Source of the DNA: a virus
Strand: one strand, 5' to 3'
Virus record (IMG/VR): IMGVR_UViG_3300036985_007005
Span: 1-37,866 of that record
Length of the DNA stretch: 37,866 bases
The position numbers and the translations under genes were made by a program. The notes below the pieces were generated by a model. That model was not told the origin of the DNA. It saw nothing but the letters and a program-made list of their open reading frames with translations, and ran no database searches. Positions 32,297 through 37,866 of the stretch are shown in pieces. How positions within the stretch are numbered: position 1 is the stretch's first letter; each line of letters starts with the position of its first letter.

Positions 32297-32297
32297 T

Positions 32298-32316
32298 CAA
32301 CTCCCAATATTCATGC
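32298..32316 (-). repeat. Repeated translation start leader, copy C
   Basis: GCATGAATATTGGGAGTTG, identical to copy A at 31459-31477, ahead of array protein 4 (ATG at 32296). Confidence 0.75.
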
Positions 32317-32320
32317 AAAT

Positions 32321-32509
32321 TTATGGAGCGTCACTCTTTATTTTCGTACTTCTACAATCACTGCAAGGTGTTGCTCTGCCACTCAATAAAGCGTTCACTG
32401 CAACCCAGCGCTTATTGCCGCAGTTGCATTCACATAGCACTTTAGAGCAACGATGGAACATGCGTGGCTCAGAGATCACCAACCAGTCACCGAATCGTTT
32501 ACTTTTCAT
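32321..32509 (-). CDS. Zinc-ribbon array protein 3
   Basis: About 62 residues from ATG 32509 (MKSKRFGDWLVISEPRMFHR), continuing CSKVLCECNCGNKRWVAVNA, then LLSGRATPCSDCRSTKIK. It is the plainest example of the array domain: FG-x-W-x-VI, C-x-C-x-CG-x-[KR]-[KR]-W-V, L-x-SG-x-x-x-PC-x-x-C. The start overlaps the end of protein 2, so the genes are coupled. Confidence 0.7.
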   Translation of the reverse strand: MKSKRFGDWLVISEPRMFHRCSKVLCECNCGNKRWVAVNALLSGRATPCSDCRSTKIKSDAP

Positions 32510-32810
32510 CAACTATCCTATCTGGAGAAACAGGAACATCAGTACAGTCACAACCTTTCTCACCATGCACCGGCCACAGTCTCTTACATTTGGTGCAGAT
32601 ATACCCGTACTGTGACGCTGGCTTAATATGTTGCTTCTCAATGCTGCACTTATCGCAAACAGGAGCTTCTTCATCGTTAATATGCCCAGCTTGAAACCAC
32701 TTTTTAGCGCCACAACTACAGCGGCAATAGTATTCAAATTTATCTGGGCCTACAAAGCGTGGTACATAGCGATCTATAACAATCCAATTACCGAATCTAA
32801 TTCCGATCAT
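32499..32810 (-). CDS. Zinc-ribbon array protein 2, with an extra ribbon
   Basis: About 103 residues from ATG 32810 (MIGIRFGNWIVIDRYVPRFV), which lies inside the end of protein 1. The array domain has YCRCSCGAKKWFQAGHI and APVCDKCSIEK; a second Cys group follows (YICTKCKRLWPVHGEKGCDC), giving a further possible zinc site. The longer frame to 32867 overlaps protein 1 too far to be likely. Confidence 0.7.
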   Translation of the reverse strand: MIGIRFGNWIVIDRYVPRFVGPDKFEYYCRCSCGAKKWFQAGHINDEEAPVCDKCSIEKQHIKPASQYGYICTKCKRLWPVHGEKGCDCTDVPVSPDRIVDEK

Positions 32811-33012
32811 GTTTATCTTTCTTGTATGTATTGCATTCAGAGCACCGAGGATAGTTATCATAGGCAAGCTTCAAGTGAGATATAAACTCGCGAGAACCGC
32901 ATAGGCATTCACACAAATGGGAATCGTGTCCCGCCATAGATAATGGAATCCCCTCGCTCATCACCAACCAATGTCCGAACCTTTTTCCGATTTCAACAGA
33001 CTCTCGTGCCAT
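32797..33012 (-). CDS. Zinc-ribbon array protein 1
   Basis: A 71-residue protein: EIGKRFGHWLVMSEGIPLSM, then LCECLCGSREFISHLKLAY and YPRCSECNTYKKDK. Same plan as proteins 2-5. It is the first of the run after the probable small terminase. Such Cys-rich domains (a G-x-x-FG-x-[LW]-x-V start and C-x-C-x-CG core) are also found at the N-termini of some phage HNH/AP2 proteins, but no nuclease domain is attached here. Confidence 0.7.
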   Translation of the reverse strand: MARESVEIGKRFGHWLVMSEGIPLSMAGHDSHLCECLCGSREFISHLKLAYDNYPRCSECNTYKKDKHDRN

Positions 33013-33048
33013 TCAAAACCCTTTTTTATAAATATGAGTGCTTTTGAC

Positions 33049-33615
33049 TCAACTTTTCTTACTCACCTCTATCTTCTCTTGTTCCATGGGACCATATCGC
33101 TCTATTATCACAACTTTTGGAGCTTCTTGTTGGATTGTTGCTTCTCGTGCTGCAACAGCTCCTGCTACTTTAGCTTTGATAGCAAGATCATTCTTCCATT
33201 CAGCGAGTTCTCTCCAGTCATCTGAATAAATGGGCATTGAGCCCATGACCATAGACTCTGATAGTTTCTTAGTAAGAGCGCCTATTTCTCTTTTAGTTCC
33301 AACGATTTCTCGAGCGAAGTTATAAGCAGTTGCAAAAACAGGGGATCGTTCTTTCCATCGTTTTAAGGTCCCGCCATCAATTCCATTTTCATTAAGCCAT
33401 TGTTTCAAAGTATAAGCCTGTGGATATGTCAGTGCCCATTTGACTAAGACTTCAGCTTTACGCTCTATTCCCTCAATATTTATGGGTGTTCTCTTCCAAA
33501 TACACATATCGAAATAGTCCTCATAATCTGAGGAGAGAGTTATGGGCGTATGTGTCTTTTTCGTGGTAGGTTTGAGAGTTTGTGCGTTTTTTCGCACTGG
33601 TTTTGGTGCTGCCAT
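33049..33615 (-). CDS. Probable small terminase subunit
   Basis: A 188-residue protein: basic start (KPVRKNAQTLKPTTKKTHTP), an HTH-like block KWALTYPQAYTLKQWLNENG then IDGGTLKRWKERSPVFATAY, and charged helices (REIGALTKKLSESMVMGS, DWRELAEWKNDLAIKAKVAG). DNA-binding head, helical core and place upstream of terL suit a small terminase, which recognises phage DNA and feeds it to TerL. The identity is from architecture and position; I do not recognise the sequence family. Confidence 0.55.
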   Translation of the reverse strand: MAAPKPVRKNAQTLKPTTKKTHTPITLSSDYEDYFDMCIWKRTPINIEGIERKAEVLVKWALTYPQAYTLKQWLNENGIDGGTLKRWKERSPVFATAYNFAREIVGTKREIGALTKKLSESMVMGSMPIYSDDWRELAEWKNDLAIKAKVAGAVAAREATIQQEAPKVVIIERYGPMEQEKIEVSKKS

Positions 33616-33618
33616 GGC

Positions 33619-34014
33619 TTAATCTTCCGTGATTATGGTGATTTCTGTCCTAGGGACAATATCATATATTTTGGAGGAGGATAAGTCGAAGACGAGGGCG
33701 TCGTCGGTGAAAATAGTGGCGTTACAGCAGTCTAGGACGAATTTAATAAGATTATCTATGTCTGGTCGCTTGGTGTGAGGTGTGTGGTGAAGAGAGCGAG
33801 ATTTGGGGGTTGATTTCGGTATTGGCATGTGGAAGGTAAGAGTAAGTTTAAGAGGTCCTTCAAAAGGGCAAGGAGAGTGGTGTTGGAATCGTAAGATTGA
33901 TTGAGCTGCTTCCTTGATATGAGCCTGAGGATCGTACACGTGCTGAGTCTTATAGGAAACTCGTGGGCGTTGAAGAGCAACGGGGACGCCGGGGATAGTG
34001 TAGGTTACCTGCAT
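33619..34014 (-). CDS. rusA: RusA-family Holliday junction resolvase
   Basis: A 131-residue protein: VTYTIPGVPVALQRPRVSY at the N-terminus, then FHMPIPKSTPKSRSLHHTPH and the catalytic block KRPDIDNLIKFVLDCCNATI followed by FTDDALVFDLSSSK. The aspartates of RPDIDNL and of TDDA match RusA metal ligands. It resolves branched DNA made during recombination and replication before packaging. Its start overlaps the end of the replication-type gene by 10 bases. Confidence 0.88.
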   Translation of the reverse strand: MQVTYTIPGVPVALQRPRVSYKTQHVYDPQAHIKEAAQSILRFQHHSPCPFEGPLKLTLTFHMPIPKSTPKSRSLHHTPHTKRPDIDNLIKFVLDCCNATIFTDDALVFDLSSSKIYDIVPRTEITIITED

Positions 34015-35393
34015 TGTTCTCTTTCTGCTTTAAATTGCGTGAACAAATCAAAAGCTTGGTCATACGTAGCGCCTGAGTCTTCGAGCCACGTATCGAATCT
34101 CTTCTGGTGTACATTTCCAAGAAATGCCTTAACTAATTTGCCTTCTGGTGAATGAAAGCTCATCTCCATATCAAAGTACTGGAGAGCTATATGTTCCGTT
34201 GCGCCTTGACCGTATAAGTCTGGTTTTATTTGTTGCAATGCGAGTGAGCGCTTGGATATGGAAGAGTATGGTTCAGCAGCCGCCCTTTTAGGAGTCTTGG
34301 GGTTATCTTGATTGTATGAGTAGCTTGGTTTTCTAGGGAAAGACTCTACAAGGGTAAGATTGACTGGTTCAGAGTACTCGTGTAGGTCGCTGTATTCTTT
34401 TTCTGTGACGATAGCGAGATCGTGTGCGATAGTAACTCCCGGGTCTGTGTTAATCGGTTCATTCACAGCATCGAGTGTAGCAGAATCAGCATCGGAAGGC
34501 AATATTGCTAAGCTTTTGCAACCAAAAGTACTTACTAGAGAGGTAGATAGCGTAGTCTTTTGTTCTACTGGGAGAGTATCACCCCGTAAAAAGGCTAAGT
34601 CTTCTGGAGAGAGAGCTGAGTATGGGTTCATTTCTTTCATTATCCCCCCCTTTTTTTGTAAAAGGGAATTAATTTTACTTGGACACGACATTACAATGCT
34701 GTTTCTAAGAGAACTCTTTTTTATATCTATCTTAATATCTTCAAGACTAATACTAATACATTGGTCCTCACTCACGGCTGAGAGCATGTATGCAGAAGTG
34801 AGAATTAAGAAGAGAGCTGATGGAAGAAAACGAGAAAGAAATGGAAGCTTTTTTTTATCATTGAGAGACTTGCAGGTTCTAAAAAGCGAGGATTTCATAT
34901 GTCGTTTTTTATGATCCATGACTCCAAGTTCTTCAAGTTCATTAATCGCTCTCTCTACGGTCGAATAAGACTTGTCAATTTTTTCGGCTATTGTTTCTAT
35001 AGCTTTAAAGAATTGTCCTGTTTTATATTCGGTTTGCTTTATATCGTTTAATACTAAAAGTGCGTTTGCGCTTGCTGAAGCAATTTTATCCTCAAACGAA
35101 TCTGGATCATCAAGTTGCCCAACTTCATCTTTCCATTTCTTGCAATCGTTAAAAGACTCAGTTGTACGAACAAGCTCAGAATTGAACCCCCGCGCGTAGC
35201 AGGACGTCCCAGACGCAGCAGAACTCATCATGAGGGCTATAGGGTCGATCTTCCGTTTTCGTGAAACAACGGGCTTAGAAACAGGGGATATAAGAGGTTC
35301 TTTTTTTTGAGGGATTGATGCTTGCTGTAAAGATTTATTGAGTTTCTCTTGACAGAGCTGCATTTCTTGGGCAATATGGAAACATAATTTCAT
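34005..35393 (-). CDS. Replication initiator-like protein with winged helix
   Basis: A 462-residue protein. Residues 120-175 include TGQFFKAIETIAEKIDKSYS, TVERAINELEELGVMDHKKR, a winged-helix DNA-binding domain like those of phage and plasmid replication initiators. Residues 175-260 are odd: hydrophobic (LPSALFLILTSAYMLSAV) and then charged. The C-terminal 110 residues are helical (LVKAFLGNVHQKRFDTWLED) and recall the helicase-loading ends of phage replication proteins. No polymerase or helicase gene is seen, so it probably recruits host machinery. Start not certain: no good ribosome site at 35393. Confidence 0.6.
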   Translation of the reverse strand: MKLCFHIAQEMQLCQEKLNKSLQQASIPQKKEPLISPVSKPVVSRKRKIDPIALMMSSAASGTSCYARGFNSELVRTTESFNDCKKWKDEVGQLDDPDSFEDKIASASANALLVLNDIKQTEYKTGQFFKAIETIAEKIDKSYSTVERAINELEELGVMDHKKRHMKSSLFRTCKSLNDKKKLPFLSRFLPSALFLILTSAYMLSAVSEDQCISISLEDIKIDIKKSSLRNSIVMSCPSKINSLLQKKGGIMKEMNPYSALSPEDLAFLRGDTLPVEQKTTLSTSLVSTFGCKSLAILPSDADSATLDAVNEPINTDPGVTIAHDLAIVTEKEYSDLHEYSEPVNLTLVESFPRKPSYSYNQDNPKTPKRAAAEPYSSISKRSLALQQIKPDLYGQGATEHIALQYFDMEMSFHSPEGKLVKAFLGNVHQKRFDTWLEDSGATYDQAFDLFTQFKAEREQCR

Positions 35394-35421
35394 ATACGAT
35401 TTACGTTCGTTATATGGGATG

Positions 35422-35452
35422 AATTATTGAGAAGTAATAGATCTCAATAATT
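35422..35452. promoter_or_regulatory. Hairpin/operator candidate before the replication-type gene
   Basis: AATTATTGAGA and TCTCAATAATT are perfect 11-bp arms with a 9-nt loop, 29 bases upstream of the start. There is no T run, so it is more likely an operator, iteron-like site or leader structure than a terminator. The rest of 35394-35543 shows no gene. Confidence 0.5.
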
Positions 35453-35543
35453 TAAAAAGTTTAAGAGCTTCAGGACGCTGGGGCTCTATCTTTTTTTAGA
35501 TACCTAAAATACGTTCTTACAATAACCTTATCTTGAGCAAAAA

Positions 35544-35747
35544 TTAATCTTTTTCTGAATCTTTTCTTACTGGATCTTTTAGATATCTAAATCCTGGAAT
35601 TTCATACACATCGAGAAGAGAATCAATCAGGCTATGGCCAGCTTCAAGATCTTGTGCGCTAACCCATTCATTATTTACAGAGAGACGCACCCCATTCATG
35701 TTCTTTGATGGATGAGATTCCAGTAACTCACGGACCTTATCATGCAT
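35544..35747 (-). CDS. Small unknown protein (67 aa)
   Basis: MHDKVRELLESHPSKNMNGV then RLSVNNEWVSAQDLEAGHSL and IPGFRYLKDPVRKDSEKD. It overlaps the preceding gene by 8 bases. Compact alpha/beta, no recognised motif. One of a set of early leftward genes. Confidence 0.6.
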   Translation of the reverse strand: MHDKVRELLESHPSKNMNGVRLSVNNEWVSAQDLEAGHSLIDSLLDVYEIPGFRYLKDPVRKDSEKD

Positions 35748-36018
35748 TCTTATTACCCTTCAAAAGTGAATCAACCTTCTTATCCAACTTACGAATCTTC
35801 TCAAGAGTAGTTTCTTCTGAATTAGATTCTTGAACATTCTTCAACCCAGGAATCACTGACGATCGCTGCCGAGCAAACTCTTCCTCAGTCATCGTGTACT
35901 TCTTGCCATCATAGCAAAAAGTAACCATCTTCTTGTCGACAACCGGCTTCTCCTTGGGAGTAACCGCTTGATAGAGCCACGCATTAAACGCACCAATAGT
36001 CAGTAAAAACTTAAGCAT
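35740..36018 (-). CDS. Small membrane-anchored coiled protein (92 aa)
   Basis: A hydrophobic N-terminus (MLKFLLTIGAFNAWLYQAV) that can act as signal or anchor, then a region with DKKMVTFCYDGKKYTMTEEE and a C-terminal charged helix (EETTLEKIRKLDKKVDSLLK) that resembles a coiled coil. The FCYDGKKYTMTEEEF block is like a small beta unit. Function unknown; membrane location is inferred. Confidence 0.6.
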   Translation of the reverse strand: MLKFLLTIGAFNAWLYQAVTPKEKPVVDKKMVTFCYDGKKYTMTEEEFARQRSSVIPGLKNVQESNSEETTLEKIRKLDKKVDSLLKGNKNA

Positions 36019-36027
36019 ATTAATCCC

Positions 36028-36204
36028 TTACGTATTGAGTCTTTTATTTTGTTCTTTTCTGCACGCTAAGAAATCTTCAGGAGAAACAAGAGGTTTTTTT
36101 TCATTTTTCAATCTTTCTGCAATCTGCAAATCTACTGACTCAGCGATACCCTTGAACATCGCATCAAGCTTTTCGCTGCCATATAATAAAGAAGTGATAT
36201 CCAT
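36028..36204 (-). CDS. Small unknown protein (58 aa)
   Basis: From ATG 36204 (MDITSLLYGSEKLDAMFKGI), one base after the stop of the membrane protein upstream and with GGAGAT ahead. It continues AESVDLQIAERLKNEKKPLV and SPEDFLACRKEQNKRLNT. Helical and charged; function unknown. Confidence 0.6.
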   Translation of the reverse strand: MDITSLLYGSEKLDAMFKGIAESVDLQIAERLKNEKKPLVSPEDFLACRKEQNKRLNT

Positions 36205-36205
36205 G

Positions 36206-36385
36206 CTAATATCTCCATGCATCTATAGCCCATCTAATACCAATAAAAAGAAGAAATAAAATAAGTATTACTACAAAAGTAATAACTATTACTTTTGCCT
36301 CCTCAGGCGTAAACTCTTGATCACAATGATACATATTCGAAATATGCCCACACATGTATCCCCAATAAAAATCTCCTGCCGCCAT
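36206..36385 (-). CDS. Small single-pass membrane protein (59 aa)
   Basis: This frame encodes MAAGDFYWGYMCGHISNMYH then CDQEFTPEEAKVIVITFVVI, a long hydrophobic run and RWAIDAWRY. The membrane segment is at about residues 32-50. GAGATAGTA precedes the ATG. It is tightly followed by the next gene. A role in the early membrane (exclusion or lysis control) is possible but unproved. Confidence 0.6.
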   Translation of the reverse strand: MAAGDFYWGYMCGHISNMYHCDQEFTPEEAKVIVITFVVILILFLLFIGIRWAIDAWRY

Positions 36386-36404
36386 ATTACTATCTCCCTA
36401 CACA

Positions 36405-36447
36405 CTAAAAAGGGATGCGGCTACGAAACTACACGCTACCGCATCCC
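36405..36447 (-). terminator. Intrinsic terminator after the lipoprotein gene
   Basis: On the - strand GGGATGCGG and CCGCATCCC form a perfect 9-bp stem with an 18-nt loop, followed by TTTTTAG. It lies 37 bases past the stop of the lipoprotein gene and ahead of the next small membrane gene. Confidence 0.8.
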
Positions 36448-36483
36448 CTTACATAATCTCCCCTTGGATGAAGGGAGTATTAA

Positions 36484-36741
36484 TTACATAATCGAACAGA
36501 CACTACCACTCGATGAATCAGATTTCGAGCTTGATGTAGATGTATCTGTTGATGGCGCTGATACATCAGGAGCAGAAGTCGATTCACTCCTTGTATCTCC
36601 CGCTTCCCATCCAGCTTCACCCATAGTGGCACTAACTTCACCGGTGCTGCTTACCATAACATCTCCAACAGAAGGAGATTGACAAGCAAATACAGCTGAA
36701 GAAACACCCAATAACAAAACAAATAAAGATTTTTTTAACAT
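36484..36741 (-). CDS. Small secreted or lipoprotein with Ser/Thr-rich tail
   Basis: An 85-residue protein with a signal sequence MLKKSLFVLLLGVSSAVFAC: basic start, hydrophobic core and AVFA|C, which could be a lipobox. The mature part is rich in Ser, Thr, Asp and Gly (TSAPDVSAPSTDTSTSSSKS) and ends GSVCSIM with a further Cys. Phage-coded small lipoproteins often block receptors or exclude superinfecting phage. It follows the regulator gene with its own terminator, as expected for a separately controlled early or lysogenic-type gene. Confidence 0.65.
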   Translation of the reverse strand: MLKKSLFVLLLGVSSAVFACQSPSVGDVMVSSTGEVSATMGEAGWEAGDTRSESTSAPDVSAPSTDTSTSSSKSDSSSGSVCSIM

Positions 36742-36824
36742 GATATTTCTCTTTTAGAAAATTTAACCCTTAAAAACACTGCCTTATAGAAATTGCACTG
36801 CTTATTCGCCCTTTCATCTATTTA

Positions 36825-37028
36825 TTACTGCATACCTAAATATTTAATAACCCTTGAAAGCGTCTTCTCGCTCACTGATTTACCAGCCAATAGCTTAGCC
36901 AACGCACGAGTTGTAATCTTAATATCCTTGGCCATAACACCTCTACCCTTGCCATTCTCCAACATGTGATAACGTAACTTCGATACCACCAAGCCATAAT
37001 CCTTAAATAACTCAACTAAATCTGCCAT
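36825..37028 (-). CDS. Small Cro/repressor-like helix-turn-helix protein
   Basis: A 67-residue protein: LFKDYGLVVSKLRYHMLENG, then DIKITTRALAKLLAGKSVSE and KTLSRVIKYLGMQ. The TTRALAKLLAGKSVSEKTLSRV part fits a helix-turn-helix. It is the first leftward gene, divergent from the early rightward promoter, the usual place for a regulator of both directions. With no integrase seen, it may be a Cro-like switch or an exclusion factor. Ribosome site AGAGAG. Confidence 0.65.
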   Translation of the reverse strand: MADLVELFKDYGLVVSKLRYHMLENGKGRGVMAKDIKITTRALAKLLAGKSVSEKTLSRVIKYLGMQ

Positions 37029-37070
37029 TGATCATCTCTCTTTATTAATTTCCCCATCACCTAAACACAG

Positions 37071-37097
37071 AATATAACAAAAGACGTACAAAGTCAA
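37071..37097 (-). promoter_or_regulatory. Leftward early promoter
   Basis: On the - strand TTGACT, 15 bases, TATATT. The spacer is a little short. The start would lie about 35 bases before the regulator ATG, and 19 bases separate it from the rightward promoter. Confidence 0.5.
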
Positions 37098-37115
37098 CAT
37101 ATAGCAATAAAAGAC

Positions 37116-37143
37116 TTGCAATGACAATATATATGTATATAAT
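37116..37143 (+). promoter_or_regulatory. Rightward early promoter
   Basis: TTGCAA, 16 bases, TATAAT: the best sigma70-like promoter in the window, about 40 bases before the ATG at 37184. The spacer has ATATATGTATA, much like that of the promoter at 13239-13267. Confidence 0.7.
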
Positions 37144-37183
37144 TGTACTCAGTGAACATGAAACGACAATAGGAAGCGAGATT

Positions 37184-37408
37184 ATGGATATTGAAAACAA
37201 ATTAGCTGAATTCAAAAAACTCGGTGAACAATCAAAGATTGCCCAGAAAAAGGGATGGGAAGAAACATGTATACTCTTACACTCTCAAATGGCTGATATC
37301 GTTATGGAACTCAAACCAGTTGAAGACAAAGTGTTATTCCAACACCCAGAGTACGCTGGACTCTTCCATGCATTAGAATCTGTGTATTACCCAAAAAAAG
37401 GAGAATAA
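37184..37408 (+). CDS. Small early protein, paralogue 1
   Basis: From ATG 37184 (MDIENKLAEFKKLGEQSKIA), with AGGAAGCGAG ahead; 74 residues. The block ILLHSQMADIVMELKPVEDK then LFQHPEYAGLFHALESVYYP is shared in pattern with the next two genes. Helical and acidic. It opens the early rightward operon; function unknown. Confidence 0.7.
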   Translation: MDIENKLAEFKKLGEQSKIAQKKGWEETCILLHSQMADIVMELKPVEDKVLFQHPEYAGLFHALESVYYPKKGE

Positions 37409-37621
37409 ATGACTCCACATCAAGAAAAACTCCTTAAGAAACTTATAAAATGTACCATAGAATTAAACCAACAGTTAAGTTACGGGGACGATATAACTTG
37501 CATCCAGGGCATAATAATAACCATTGTAGAAGCGATGCAACCGCACAAAGAAGTTTATCTTCAATACGATCCATGCCTTCAAAAAGTTTTTGATACAGCA
37601 GGACAATACTATATAAAATAA
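37409..37621 (+). CDS. Small early protein, paralogue 2
   Basis: A 70-residue protein beginning right after the previous stop: MTPHQEKLLKKLIKCTIELN then ITCIQGIIITIVEAMQPHKE and VYLQYDPCLQKVFDTAGQYY. It keeps the C-I-x(6)-IV-x-E-x-x-P core and the D/N-P-x-[LF]-x-x-[VI]-F block of its neighbours. Confidence 0.7.
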   Translation: MTPHQEKLLKKLIKCTIELNQQLSYGDDITCIQGIIITIVEAMQPHKEVYLQYDPCLQKVFDTAGQYYIK

Positions 37622-37634
37622 AAAATGAGAAACA

Positions 37635-37866
37635 ATGACAATCCCTGAAATAGTTCAATTACTCGAAGATACTATCAACCAACGAATGACAGAGTTTGAA
37701 AAGCTCGGTAAGGCAATGAGCCAACTGCTGAGAAAGAAATGGCTCACCGATAATGAAAAACAATGCATCATCAGTATTAGAATTGGAATGGCTGGGATAG
37801 TAAAAGAACTGCAACCCGTAAAAAGCCTTGTATTAGAAGAAAATCCATCGTTTGGAAGTATCTTTA
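37635..37866 (+). CDS. Small early protein, paralogue 3 (N-terminal part; continues at base 150)
   Basis: MTIPEIVQLLEDTINQRMTE then FEKLGKAMSQLLRKKWLTDN and the paralogue core. The gene runs off the window end and continues in the terminal repeat at 1-149 and on to 259. It has a Trp at the codon covering 37740, where the left copy has Arg. Ribosome site is weak (ATGAGAAAC). Confidence 0.75.
   Translation, partial: MTIPEIVQLLEDTINQRMTEFEKLGKAMSQLLRKKWLTDNEKQCIISIRIGMAGIVKELQPVKSLVLEENPSFGSIF
37718..37866. repeat. Terminal overlap, right copy
   Basis: Repeats bases 1-149 with one mismatch (T at 37740, A at 23). See the left copy. Confidence 0.9.

Noticed and set aside
1-37866. tRNA genes, transposases or integrase
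   Set aside because: I looked for CCA-ended cloverleafs, DDE or tyrosine recombinase motifs and saw none; a dedicated search could still find a diverged one.

Overview
The window looks like one complete, circularly permuted tailed-phage genome of about 37.7 kb. Its last 149 bases repeat its first 149 with one mismatch, and a small gene reads across the join. It is AT-rich, uses the standard code and ordinary Shine-Dalgarno sites, and is packed with short gene gaps. The virion genes (portal with a P22-like feel, scaffold-like protein, N4-gp56-type major capsid protein, connector and tail proteins, but no tape measure or sheath) suggest a podovirus-like, short-tailed particle. The host cannot be named from sequence alone; Shine-Dalgarno sites, sigma70-like promoters and a lipoprotein-like signal suggest a bacterium, perhaps Gram-negative. 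No integrase, DNA polymerase or endolysin is recognisable.

Layout. Divergent promoters near 37.07-37.14 kb split the genome. Rightward (+, across the join to 1.47 kb) runs a short early operon: three small paralogous proteins, an Erf-type single-strand annealing protein, an unknown protein and two tiny membrane peptides, ending at a strong hairpin at 1518-1548. Leftward (-) run a small helix-turn-helix protein, a lipoprotein-like secreted protein, small membrane and coiled proteins, a replication-initiator-like protein, a RusA resolvase, a probable small terminase, a cluster of five CxC/CxxC zinc-ribbon proteins plus a MerR/excisionase-type protein, the large terminase, portal, small head genes, scaffold, major capsid, connector/tail genes, ejection-type Gln/Gly-rich proteins and finally about 11 kb of tail-fibre paralogues. 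Three + strand islands sit inside the leftward block: a regulator/membrane cassette (13.3-13.9 kb), a lone tail-type gene (16.2 kb) and a homing endonuclease (22.9 kb).

Most notable features. (1) The major capsid gene is broken twice. A 731-nt group I intron with a visible core carries a LAGLIDADG endonuclease gene on the opposite strand. Just upstream, across a 26-nt micro-exon, lies a 34-nt insert that has the P1 and P10 pairings of a group I intron but no ribozyme core. (2) The large terminase carries a 409-residue intein with a LAGLIDADG domain at its S/TPRG motif. (3) The capsid gene appears to have its own promoter and a leader made of four tandem, covarying hairpins plus a fifth next to the start codon. 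(4) Five small zinc-ribbon paralogues (six domains) are packed between the terminase subunits, three initiation regions nearby being copies of one sequence. (5) Fibre genes are repeated, with a shared N-terminal docking domain, roughly 100-residue modules and C1q-like tips.
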